Source: Euperipatoides rowelli | Lineage: Eukaryota; Onychophora; Udeonychophora; Euonychophora; Peripatopsidae | DNA length: 13,045 nt | Assembly: GCA_003024985.2 (NCBI GenBank) | Contig: PXIH01S0051618.1 | Direction: 5' to 3' (one strand) | Shown here: one piece after another, positions 1-7,839 of the stretch | How positions within the stretch are numbered: the first letter of the stretch is position 1 | How the letters are laid out: every line of letters starts with the position of its first letter | Made by a program: the position numbers and the translations under genes | Notes under the pieces: generated by a model | Told to the model about the DNA's origin: nothing | The model's input: only the letters and a program-made list of their open reading frames with translations | The model's database searches: none

Positions 1-100
1 CCAAAACAGGAACCGGAAGTCGGCCATCTTGGATTTAAATGACCTTGACCTTTGACCCGGAACCGGAAGTGACGTCATACCGGAACCGGAAATGCGCTCG
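1..100. repeat. GC-richer block with three ggaaccggaa copies
   Basis: The unit ggaaccggaa (followed by gt or at) occurs at about 9-20, 59-70 and 82-93, against an otherwise AT-rich background. The block also contains gccatcttg (23-31, YY1-like), a run of tgacc half-sites (40-57, nuclear-receptor-like) and a perfect CRE-like tgacgtca (70-77) joined directly to ccggaagt (ETS-like). The repeat structure is seen directly; the factor names are motif resemblance only. It may be the end of a dispersed repeat that continues to the left of the window, or a fragment of promoter-like DNA. No coding frame accompanies it. Confidence 0.5.
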
Positions 101-505
101 AACCCCCATTTTATATCTACTAATAATGTAGCCTAATTGATGATATTCATCACAAATAGTGATACATTATAATAAACAAATTGGTCAAAATGTTTTGTGT
201 TGCTCTCATACAGGTATTTTTTCATTGAAAGTAACTAAATTGTATAAATGTAGTTATATTTAACAATAATAAAAGATTAAAATAAAATATTTTTTAAAGG
301 GAAACGGCCATAGCCTTTGAGTTAATAAATAATATTATTATTCACACCCTCCATATAGACTACAGTATAGACCAGAAAATAAGGGTGGGGTGACTGTAGT
401 TTATTGGCAAATGCAGCTCATAGTCATATTGTTCTTAGTACAATATTAGCTATACTATAAGTTGTGGATCTGCATTGAGCTGATACAATTACTTGTGTAC
501 AAAAA
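101..505. other. Non-coding AT-rich stretch with weak stem-loops
   Basis: No gene is visible. There are short inverted repeats: ctacagt (360-366) with actgtag (393-399), and atattgt with acaatat near 428-448. These could be remains of a foldback repeat, but the arms are only 7 bp and could be chance in AT-rich DNA. Confidence 0.4.
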
Positions 506-1061
506 ATGGATAATAGAATCGTCAGTTTTTACCCGCATTTGATGAAATGAGAACGATATGCTCAGCATTTTAAACTGTATTTAGGAGCCAACAAAGTGGT
601 TGAAGAACTTAGCCTAAGCACATGTGCTTAGTTTAATGGGAAATAAAATCTTTAATCTGTGCGATTTAATAGCCCCAGAGAAGCCAGAAAATAAATCATT
701 AGCTGAAGTTACGAGAATTCATACAATGTTTCTCCGCAACCTCTTGAAATCTAGTCTAGAAAGATTTGAGTTATGTAAAAGGACAAGAAAGGAGCATGAA
801 ACAGTTCATGAATATATATGCATGATCATGCAGTAGAACTTCACAGATTGAGCACTAAAACAAAATGCTCAGTTTTCTTAGTTGACCAGTTCATTTTTGT
901 GGATTTACAACTCGTTAATTAAAAAAGACTGATCTTAGAGAAAAATGATGTTTACTTTGGAGTTTTAATTCAACTTTCAGCAGTGCCAAGATGTCTAATA
1001 AATGTTCCACTTAACTTAAAAAAAATTCCAAGTCGTCTGTCAAAGAAATTTTTATGCTTAA
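506..1061 (+). pseudogene. Ty3/Gypsy retrotransposon gag, N-terminal part (broken)
   Basis: This is a relic of the Gag structural polyprotein of a Ty3/Gypsy LTR retrotransposon of the K02A2.6-like type. A plausible Gag start ATG lies at 506. The usual tryptophan of the early W-E-x-Y motif is replaced by a stop codon at 548-550, with ERY following. The reading then shifts frame near 612-624 and continues to 836 with SLMGNKIFNLCDLIAPEKPE, a typical Gag core, then an ERF block and a basic segment ending in HEY. Another shift leads to DQFIFVDLQL (884-913), matching the conserved region that in relatives reads D-x-F-V-x-G-L. A stop follows at about 914 and similarity then fades. At least two frameshifts and two in-frame stops make this a dead copy. 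The reading is abruptly cut at the TTAA at 1058-1061 and resumes after 1363. No flanking LTR was recognised. Confidence 0.85.
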
Positions 1062-1363
1062 CCCTTTTCACTTCACTGAATTCAGAGAATTTGGTTTCTA
1101 CAGCTCTACAATAAAAATAAAAAATCGTTTTTTTTTTTTTTTTTTTTTAAATTAAGATTAGTATTCTTTTAATTAAGACTAGTATTCTTTTAATTCATTT
1201 TTTTTAAAAAATCTCTTGGGATAATTAAAAATTATATTCTGAGTCTTTGAAACAAAAAAAAATAGTAATTGAAGCATATTTGAATATAATAATAAATGTT
1301 GATTATGAAATACAAGGAAATGAAAATGGCGATTGAGAATCGCCATTGGAGTGGAAAATTGGG
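1062..1363. mobile_element. piggyBac-like MITE inserted in the gag relic
   Basis: The 302-bp segment is bounded by TTAA on both sides (1058-1061 and 1364-1367), the target duplication typical of piggyBac. It begins CCC and ends GGG. The terminal inverted repeats are imperfect: cccttttcacttc on the left against cccaattttccactcc read from the right. Just inside the right end is a perfect 9-bp hairpin (atggcgatt at 1326-1334, loop gag, aatcgccat at 1338-1346), a subterminal inverted repeat. The interior holds a T21 run and a short tandem repeat, with no transposase. Retroelement coding similarity stops on one side and restarts on the other, which supports insertion into the older Gypsy copy. Confidence 0.7.
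1128..1191. repeat. T21 homopolymer and 21-bp tandem duplication
   Basis: A run of 21 thymines (1128-1148) is followed by two tandem 21-bp copies (1150-1170 and 1171-1191) that start aattaaga and end ctttt, with one difference. This lies inside the MITE and probably arose by replication slippage after insertion. Confidence 0.8.
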
Positions 1364-1780
1364 TTAAAAGAATAAATAAGCTGCTGATTATTAAAAGTAC
1401 TGTTAATAAGACTAGAAATCAAAATTTAAATTGCAAACACTGTGGAGATAAACACCACCCAAAAGACTGCAAATTTAAAAATGATATTTGTTATATTTTC
1501 AAAAATGGCAGTCATATAAAAACAATTTCTCGTTTTGTAACACTAGAAGTAGAAATTTTGTTAAACAATGCATTTCTATTTATGTTGCATCGACCAAAGA
1601 TAAAGAAGTGGAAAGGGATAAAACCTTAATAATTACAAACATTTCTTTAAATGTTATGGAATATACTTGTCCACCAATAACAACTTATTTGAAATTAGAT
1701 CGTAAGGACATTCCTTCGAGTTAGATACGGGAGCTGCCATCTCACTTAAGCTTTCTCGTACATACAGAAAGTTTTGGCCT
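1364..1780 (+). pseudogene. Ty3/Gypsy gag zinc knuckle and protease start (broken)
   Basis: This is the continuation of the interrupted Gypsy element. A basic linker precedes a zinc knuckle of the form C-x2-C-x3-H-x4-C (CKHCGDKHHPKDC, 1432-1470), the nucleic-acid-binding module of Gag nucleocapsid in this family. The second knuckle begins at C 1489-1491 but is damaged: its second cysteine is phenylalanine and its last cysteine is lost. The frame then shifts and runs to 1724. After one more shift comes LDTGAA (1721-1738), the active-site motif of the retroviral-type aspartic protease that opens Pol, followed by a Y-x-x-x-W-P stretch ending near 1780. The similarity stops there; no reverse transcriptase, RNase H or integrase is seen, so the 3' part of the element has been deleted or replaced. 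It cannot encode a functional protein. Confidence 0.88.
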
Positions 1781-2173
1781 GCAATTAGGTTTATTTGTGA
1801 AAAAATTATAACTTATAAAAAAAATAATGTATTTTTCTTTTTATGAAAATACGGTATCGTACTTTATTTCTTTATAATATTCGAATAAAACATAGTTTTC
1901 AAAAACAAAATCGCATTTCAACCTACTTTACATTTCCATAATTAAAATAATGAATTAAAAAAACTAAACAAATAAAAATTATAAATGTTTTTTTTTTTTC
2001 TCCTTTTCATGAAAATAAAAAATAATGCTGTATTTACCTTATAAAAAAAATAATGTGTAGGCTATTAAATTTTTTGGTAACAATTTCTTCTAGAGTTTCT
2101 TTCTGTTTAATGACAAATGCATCATTAGTTTTTGATTTCGCTCAACAGTAGTTGTTCCTCACTGTCCTCAACT
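1781..2173. other. Non-coding AT-rich stretch
   Basis: No gene is visible. The stretch has several A and T runs, including a copy of ataaaaaaaataatg near 1815 that resembles the repeat beginning at 2041. No retroelement similarity continues past about 1780. Confidence 0.5.
2041..2082 (+). repeat. Direct repeat, copy 1
   Basis: This copy shares taatgtgta, then one substitution, then gctattaaattt, then gtaacaa with the segment at 2741-2783. The two are about 700 bp apart in the same orientation. They may be copies of a small dispersed repeat, or the ends of one larger degraded element. Confidence 0.55.
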
Positions 2174-2223
2174 GCATAAACAAATTCATTATCTCTGCCT
2201 AGAGATGATGAATTTGTTTATGC
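2174..2223. repeat. Stem-loop, 23-bp arms with 4-nt loop
   Basis: The left arm (2174-2196, beginning gcataaacaaattcat) and the right arm (2201-2223) are reverse complements with a single transition. The loop is gcct (2197-2200). In plus-strand RNA the mismatch would be a U-G wobble, so the stem would be fully paired. This is far longer than expected by chance. It is likely the palindromic core of a foldback repeat; no promoter or processing signal was recognised. Confidence 0.8.
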
Positions 2224-2625
2224 TATTTTTTTATCAATAGAATGTTTCTTTTGTAAATGATGAATTACCAACTTTTTGTCCATTCTTGGCAGATTATTGT
2301 GTCACACTTTTGTCATTTTGCACATTAGATCAGAAATAATAGTAGATGTAGTAGATGTCATATTTGTGAAGCAAAGATGACTCGCTGCACACTCTTCATT
2401 TCAGTTCTTAATAAAATACTACTACCTAAACAAATGATTTCAGATCAGACATCTAGAGGATTTAAAAAATCTGAGAAATATCCCTGAAGAAAAAAATAGT
2501 GCTCTTTTCACTATCAATAGGCCTAGTTACTGTTAACTAAGAATGAAATTAAAGGTGACGAATGTAAATATGAAACAAAAGTGAATCAAGTACAAAATGT
2601 AAATATTTTTTTTCTACATTTTACT

Positions 2626-2650
2626 TTTATTTATTTCATAAATAAATAAA
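2626..2650. repeat. AT-only stem-loop (tttatttattt / aaataaataaa)
   Basis: Two perfect 11-bp arms flank the loop cat. The arms are built of tetranucleotide taaa/ttta repeats, so this may simply be microsatellite DNA. Confidence 0.6.
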
Positions 2651-2740
2651 TAAATTGTTTCACACTTTGTAAATTTATGTTTTAATGTTTTGATATTATT
2701 TTACTTACTGTAGCCTATTTATCTTTTGATAAGTATTTTT

Positions 2741-2783
2741 TATAAAAATAATGTGTAAGCTATTAAATTTATTGTAACAAAGT
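2741..2783 (+). repeat. Direct repeat, copy 2
   Basis: This is the partner of the copy at 2041-2082, with a few substitutions and small indels. Confidence 0.55.
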
Positions 2784-2791
2784 TTTATTAA

Positions 2792-2890
2792 AAAAAAAAG
2801 GAATTGCAGCCTTTTGTGGTCACTACTCACTATATACAAGAGTAACAAGTCTGCATTGTCTAGTGTTGGCAGACAATTCCTCTTTTAAGG
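2792..2890. repeat. Small imperfect inverted repeat
   Basis: An A-rich run leading into ggaattg at the left is mirrored by caattcc followed by tcttttaa at the right. A nested gtctgc/gcagac pair lies inside. It could be a short foldback element of about 100 bp; the arms are weak. Confidence 0.35.
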
Positions 2891-2940
2891 AAATGGGTTC
2901 TTACAATAAAAATGATTATAAAAATTAATTAAGGTAAATA

Positions 2941-3042
2941 ATGTTCCTGGGGACATTTTCCAATTCCCGGGATTTGAAATCTGATAGAAATGTGCACGGG
3001 ATTCCAGGATGTTGGGTTCCCGGGAAAGAAACCCTACATTTT
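2941..3042. mobile_element. Possible hAT-like terminus
   Basis: The sequence is locally GC-rich, with repeated cccggga motifs (near 2967, 2998 and 3018-3025) and an end reading gaaaccctac. Read from the right it begins gtagggtttctttcccggga, which resembles the ends of hAT-type repeats. No partner terminus or target duplication was found, so only one end appears to remain. Confidence 0.35.
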
Positions 3043-3049
3043 TAGATTA

Positions 3050-4250
3050 TTTACAATTTAAAGTTTTGCAAGCAGATCCAAACATGAGCGCCATTTTGAA
3101 AAATTCAGTCTTTTTAAATAATTCTAATTCTAGCTAAACAAGAGCATATGGGCAATTTTGCAGTGCATTGTGGTTAATCTAAATGGTGCCGAATAAGGGT
3201 GCCATCCTTTTTACCCCCAAATAAATAAGAGTGCATGCACACTTAATCAGCATTCTACGGAAATAGTATAATTTTAACTTTATTTATGATAGTAAGCCTA
3301 TTTTGCAATTTGTGAAATTTGTTACCACTTGCATTATAGTTTAATAGTGAAATCTGAATAGATTGTAGGCCTAACTATTAGATTTCCTTCAATTGAATCA
3401 TAAACATTTGAACACATTATGACTTATAATATTTCTATTTTTTTTTTATCTTCTGCAGCTGCTTGAGCTTAAAAATATTTCATTCTAGCAATGTAAATGT
3501 TTTACATGTAAAAATGTTGGGAATGAAATTTACTTTAAAGCTTTTATAAAATGCCATTATTTATGAGGTATTAAAATGCCAATAGAATATTTGTCAGATA
3601 GATCATAATAAACAGATGTTTGATAGATGCCAGTCTGATCATAGAAAAAGTCCTTGATAATTCATTCTATTTAAATTGTAGAAGAGACATTTATTTGAAT
3701 TGTGCAAGAGTTGTTTATTAACCTCACCATTTTTTTTTTTAACTGGGGTCAAATCTTTATTTATTAGGGCTGATATATTTCGTTAGTGCTTCGGACAAGG
3801 CCAAAGTTCATGTTAACTAGGTAGACCTGCTGTGCGCCGCACCTCAATAATTTAAATAGAATTGATTATTGAATATTAAGTTTGCTTAAATGAAACAAAT
3901 GGTTTATCATTTAAAAAAAAATTATTGATGAAATGAAAAACAAAGGGTTATAATGTTAGTCAATTAAAACTTCTCTATAGAAAATATTTTGCAACTTATT
4001 CATACTCACCTTCTGACAGGTATCGATATTGTTTACATTCTTTCAAAGCATTATCATTGTTTCGCTTTGTAAATAAATAAAAATCTTTGTGGAAAAAAAA
4101 TAATTACATTCTTGTACAAGCAAGAGGTATACATAATAAATAAACACAAACATCAAAAACCATCCTTTAAGATAGGTGAACAAATTCCACAAGTAATATA
4201 TCAAATCTTTTCTTAAAAAATGACAAAGTTCTACCAAAGAATTCATGTAC
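3050..4250. other. Non-coding AT-rich stretch
   Basis: No supported gene, RNA or transposon boundary is visible over about 1.2 kb. A somewhat GC-richer patch lies at about 3785-3845 and includes gcgccgcacc. Open frames on the minus strand near 4043-4327 are low-complexity and run into the adjacent repeat. Confidence 0.5.
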
Positions 4251-4265
4251 TGGAACTTGCCATTC

Positions 4266-4555
4266 TGTCCGGAACTGGAACTAGCCGAATTTTGATTTAA
4301 AATTCCAGACAGAACCAAATTTTTCATTTAAAAATACTCCTAAAAATGAAAAAAAAAAAAAAAACTCTGATTTTAGGCTAAGGGGTTTTTAAACGGCCTT
4401 AAAAAAATTCTAGCGTGACCTTTGGTCTAAGCCATCTGATGATTATTTTGGTAGAGATGAAATAGTGGAAAATTCCTGCTAAGGCTCTGGCCAGAACTTG
4501 TCAGTTCCGGTTGTATCCGGAACCGGAATTAAATCCGGAATTACGGTACACCCCA
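4266..4555. mobile_element. Candidate hAT-type MITE rich in ccggaa/ttccgg
   Basis: The left end contains ggaactggaactagccgaa followed by a gatttaaaattcc block. The right end, read on the opposite strand, runs ggggtgtaccgtaattccgg followed by gatttaattccggttcc. Aligned as inverted termini, these share the ccg-aatt, gatttaa-ttcc and gaacc/ggttcc blocks. The size of about 290 bp, the lack of an open frame and the degenerate ends suggest a non-autonomous element. The precise borders and target duplication are not visible. An A-run lies inside at about 4349-4364. Confidence 0.45.
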
Positions 4556-4686
4556 ACTTCTATAATATAGCCTAAGGAAGATTTTTTTTTTCTAGTTTTG
4601 TATCTTTCCATAATCTATGATTCATTCATTTTCTACCAAAATTAATTTTATACAACTCGTCAATATTTCTTTTGATTATAATTTTT

Positions 4687-4758
4687 TTATACATCAGTAG
4701 CCTACTAAATCGTTAAATAGCCTTATACATCAGTAGCCTACTAAATCGTTAAATAGCC
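4687..4758 (+). repeat. Perfect 36-bp tandem duplication
   Basis: Two identical 36-bp units (4687-4722 and 4723-4758) each begin ttatacatcagtagcctac and end atagcc. There is no difference between copies, which implies a recent duplication in otherwise decayed sequence or a collapsed/expanded assembly artefact. The unit contains tagcct motifs like those throughout the window. Confidence 0.95.
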
Positions 4759-5302
4759 TTCTTTGAAAAGATGTCAATATTCCTATCTTTTCTATTCTCT
4801 TTTTATAATTCAACATAAGTTAATATTATTTATTTGTTTGATCATTTTTCCGTATGTCATTTCAATTTTTTTAAAGAGTATAGGCTAGCTTATATTGCCA
4901 CTACAATAATCTACACTGGATCATATAGCCTATGTTTTATAGATGAATCTAAAACTGAAGATCAATGAATTTATTAGGCTAGTATTTTTTTATTGCACCA
5001 AATTTATATTTCATTTGGCTATTAACAGCCTAATGCATGTTGACAAAGTAATTTTGTCATTGGATAGCCTATCACACCTAGTAGGCTACATCTTTTTGAT
5101 GTGCTACCTGTTTGATTTTTTCATTACCTTGATATGTTGCCTTTATATTTTTGTTATTTAAATTGAATCATGACATATTTCTTTGGATTAACCACAAGTT
5201 TATTTGCATAACACCACTTATTTGATTTAAATCTGCCTGGAGTAGGCCTATATTACAATCTTTGATGTTTCTAATATATGTTATTGGCTAGATATTAAAC
5301 AA
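4759..5302. other. Non-coding AT-rich stretch with dense tagcct/aggcta motifs
   Basis: No gene is visible. The plus-strand open frame at 4943-5161 encodes a phenylalanine/leucine/isoleucine-rich string with no recognisable family, as expected of T-rich DNA. The motif tagcct or aggcta appears unusually often here, about seven times in 4870-5250. Confidence 0.45.
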
Positions 5303-5422
5303 CACCATTCTTGTTCTGCATGTAGTTCACACAATACCTCGATTAAAATTCTACACATGCACATGGATTGTATGATAGTAGCCTATAGTATTGTATGAAC
5401 TACATGTGGAACAAGAATGATG
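5303..5422. repeat. Inverted repeat with 35-bp arms
   Basis: The left arm (5303-5337, starting caccattcttgtt) and right arm (5388-5422, ending aacaagaatgatg) match at 31 of 35 positions as reverse complements, separated by 50 bp. All four differences are transitions. The 120-bp foldback resembles a MITE. No TA or TTAA target duplication is evident. Confidence 0.8.
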
Positions 5423-5560
5423 CTTAAATTACCTCCAGGCTCCAGCTTGAATTTTTTGAAAAGACGGCTTCTTTTCATACTGCTTGAAAGCAAGTTTAAA
5501 AAAAAAACCCAGAGCGTACCAACCGCCCCACTCCCGGGAAAATTGGATCACACAAAAAAA

Positions 5561-5630
5561 AAGTTTATAAAATCAGACAAAGTCAACAAAATATCCAGTC
5601 AACTAAAAAAAAAAGCTTATAAAAAATCTG
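5561..5630 (+). repeat. Dispersed repeat, copy A
   Basis: This copy matches 7351-7425 over about 70 bp in the same orientation. Shared blocks include gtcaacaaaa, then tccag, caactaaaaaaaaaagctta and taaaa. Each copy also begins and ends with an aagctta-like block, suggesting a tandem unit of roughly 50-55 bp. The poly-A block and inserted positions differ. The open frame at 5417-5638 is a low-complexity lysine-rich read-through of this repeat and is not credible as a gene. Confidence 0.75.
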
Positions 5631-5657
5631 TACAGTAAATCTATATACTGTACTTGT

Positions 5658-5675
5658 CCCCCCCCCCCCTCCACC
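5658..5675. repeat. Poly-C tract with tccacc flank
   Basis: Twelve cytosines (5658-5669) are followed by tccacc. The same arrangement recurs at 10148-10165, which suggests a shared repeat family. Mirrored G11 (5943-5953) lies about 280 bp downstream. Confidence 0.7.
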
Positions 5676-5942
5676 CCAGATAAAATTGTCTGAAAGAAAC
5701 ATCTGAAGGATGCTGTCCAGGGTGTGTAAGTAGGCTGCTACACTCTTACCACAATAAAATAATGAATGCAGTAAATTAAATTTGATTATTGATATGGTGA
5801 TAATCATCATTCGATTTATTACAATGATTACTAACAATTGACAAACTTTGTGAATTTTATTTTATTTTTTGTATGTAGCCTATGCAATAAAACAGTTAAT
5901 TTTTCTCAAAATTGACTTCCATGTACTCGTTGGTGACAGGTA

Positions 5943-5953
5943 GGGGGGGGGGG
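5943..5953. repeat. Poly-G tract (11 G)
   Basis: Preceded by ggta and followed by acttaac. It is in inverted orientation to the C12 tract at 5658, so the two may mark the ends of one roughly 300-bp degraded repeat. Confidence 0.6.
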
Positions 5954-5959
5954 ACTTAA

Positions 5960-6535
5960 CATCTCATCAAGTCCCACATGAGAGTAGTTCAATGTACCCA
6001 AAATATACCAGGTAACCAGGATAAGGCAGCCTCATTATCCATTCTGGATTAATCATTAGAAAACAATCTCTATTCCACATTGTGTTTGAAAAATTCTAAA
6101 TAGTTTTTTTTAAAAGCAATCGAAACTGATTTCAGAAATTTTTTATTTCTCTTTAAAATATTAGCTATTTATTTTAAATTAATTTAAATAGTAAAATATT
6201 GTTTTTTTTTAGATAAACAGTAATATTTAATAATTTTGCATAAGTTTTTACATGTTTTAAAAAAAAATGAAATTGAGATTTTAAAAAAAAACTAAATTCA
6301 AGTACTGTATTTTTGGTTGTTTTAAAGATCACGCCAAATACTTGGGACTTTGTCCAAGAACATTCTCAATAATAATTTACCGTAATGAAATATTTTTTTA
6401 AATATTAAAAAAAATAAAATTCAGTTTTATTCTCTTTGCATTGTTATCAAAACAGACAATGACTTATTAAAATTCGTTTGATTTTTATATTATATTGTTC
6501 CAAATTTAAATTAATATTTTGTTATTCAAGCATTG
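5960..6535. other. Non-coding AT-rich stretch
   Basis: No gene or repeat border is supported. It is rich in A and T runs and contains one catcatttaa-poor, unstructured block; nothing was recognised. Confidence 0.4.
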
Positions 6536-6668
6536 ACTTCAGAGGTTAAATGCTAAGTTATTTGCCTGGTTATAAAAAATTTTAAGTTCTTCTCTGTTTT
6601 GTTCCTGCCAAAAGTTAAGGCTCATATACATTTTATTTAGGGGGAGGGGCTGCAGGGTTGGTGGGGTG

Positions 6669-7273
6669 CAGCGCTAGAAATTATAATTTTTTGCTGGTAG
6701 CCCACCGGACTCCCACTCGTAATGTACCAGTAGCCCAAATTTTTTGTAGAAAAACAATCCAGTTAAGCGGAACATTTTTGCTTATTTTTTTTTTTTTTTT
6801 TGTTACATGCAAAGTTGATATCCTAATAAGTATACACTGGTATTAATTGTTGGATTCCATCAGTCAATGGTATTAAAGCTAGTATTGAGTACTAGCTAGT
6901 ATCGGCACATTCCTAGCCCATCCAAACATAAAAATAAAAGTTTTTTTTTTTATCGTCTAATAGGTTGCAAGAAAATGGTAGGTCTGAGATACAGACGCTA
7001 GTAATCTAGCACCTGGATCTCACCAACAATGTCCTTCAGTCTATTAAGTGATGAAATTTTTTTTTTTTTTAAATGGATTATATATAAATTCTGTACAATC
7101 CGAACAGAGCTAGGACCAGATTAATTCGGACTAGAGGGGTTTTACTGTATTTATTTATTTATTTTACATTTTTACTGGTAGCCTGACGGACTACCTCTAA
7201 ACTTGCAAGTAGTAGCCCAACCAATTAATTAGTAGCCTCAGGCTACTGGGCTACCACTAATTTCGAACCCTGT
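6669..7273. mobile_element. Non-autonomous hAT-type element
   Basis: The left end reads cagcgctagaaatta, later gctggtagccc and cagtagccc. The right end, read in reverse, is cagggttcgaaattag, then tggtagccc, cagtagcc and gtagtccgtcaggctacca. Both ends begin cag-g-t-gaaatta and carry the ggtagccc/gtccg block, as expected of inverted hAT termini. The flanks gtggggtg (6661-6668) and ttggggtg (7274-7281) match at 7 of 8 positions, fitting the 8-bp hAT target duplication if the right border is one base past ctg. The right arm contains the hairpin agtagcct/aggctact (7231-7247). No transposase is present. Confidence 0.65.
6746..7147. mobile_element. pogo/Tigger-like non-autonomous element nested in the hAT
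   Basis: Read from the right, the end is cagtaaaacccctctagtcc followed by gaattaatctgg, directly next to TA (7148-7149). Both the sequence and the TA target fit the Tigger (pogo) group. The left end is more decayed: gtagaaaaacaatccagtta then agcgg, with the tcc..ttaa..gg spacing preserved. The interior has T runs and no transposase open frame. Its position between the two hAT arms shows it inserted after the hAT copy. Confidence 0.5.
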
Positions 7274-7350
7274 TTGGGGTGTGAGGGTGCAGGGGCAAGG
7301 GAGATGCAAATAGTAATTTTTTCTTGTAATGTTTAATTTCGATTGTAATG

Positions 7351-7425
7351 AAAGCTTATCAAAATAAGACAGACGGTCAACAAAACGTCCAGACAACTAA
7401 AAAAAAAAGCTTATCAAAATATTTG
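7351..7425 (+). repeat. Dispersed repeat, copy B
   Basis: This is the partner of 5561-5630. Here the internal direct repeat is clear: aaagcttatcaaaat at the start (7351) and agcttatcaaaat again near 7408. It is followed by a ccgggtacc-containing segment ending cacgcctctg (7485). Confidence 0.75.
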
Positions 7426-7485
7426 TCAAGGAGGTGGCAAAAGTCAGATCAGCTCCGGGTACCAAACAGTCATAGCACGCCTCTG

Positions 7486-7835
7486 ATCATATATTATTAT
7501 AATAACGGTTAGTCTGACCTATTTTGCTATTGTGTCTCTTGAATTATATAGCTACTATTTGGTCCAAATTTTGCCTTTTTTTTTTTAATATTAGTATTAT
7601 GAGTTTATTTAAATCATATATGCAGATAGATATTTACAAGTGTTATAATACCCTAAACTTATATGGTATAAACATTATTTTCTATCTAGTGTCCAAATGT
7701 ATTCAAATTTGATTTATTTCAAAAAATATTTTTCAGTTGATAAAGTCCAACTAACTGAAATGATAAATATGGTACTAAATTAAAAGGTGATGTGCAGTGT
7801 TTTGTTTCTAATTGATTTTTAAATATAATTACACT
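7486..7835. other. Non-coding AT-rich stretch
   Basis: No gene is supported. The plus-strand open frame at 7524-7712 gives a leucine/isoleucine/tyrosine-rich peptide without a recognisable family. The stretch ends at the TTAA that borders the next element. Confidence 0.45.
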
Positions 7836-7839
7836 TTAA

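Larger units (their letters stand above)
6540..7485. mobile_element. Possible older host repeat enclosing the hAT element
   Basis: A g-rich block before the hAT insertion (6638-6668: ggggagggg, gcagggttgg) and after it (7274-7312: gtgagggtgcagggg, caaggg) resembles one interrupted stretch. The right end, read in reverse, starts cagaggcgtgctatgac; the left candidate starts cagaggttaaatgctaag at 6540. This is consistent with a repeat that was later invaded, but the borders are uncertain and no target duplication was found. Confidence 0.3.

Noticed and set aside
2380-2405. Possible splice acceptor (pyrimidine-rich, ends ttcatttcag)
   Set aside because: There is no open exon downstream and no donor partner; such strings are common in T-rich DNA.
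4043-4327. 94-codon minus-strand open frame
   Set aside because: Its first third reads into the ccggaa-type repeat and the rest is AT-driven; no family is recognisable.
4943-5161. 72-codon plus-strand open frame rich in hydrophobic residues
   Set aside because: The composition follows T-rich DNA; it has no domain, no splice or promoter context, and is no longer than chance allows.
5417-5638. 73-codon lysine-rich open frame
   Set aside because: It runs from an inverted-repeat arm through poly-A blocks of the dispersed repeat, so the lysines come from A runs.
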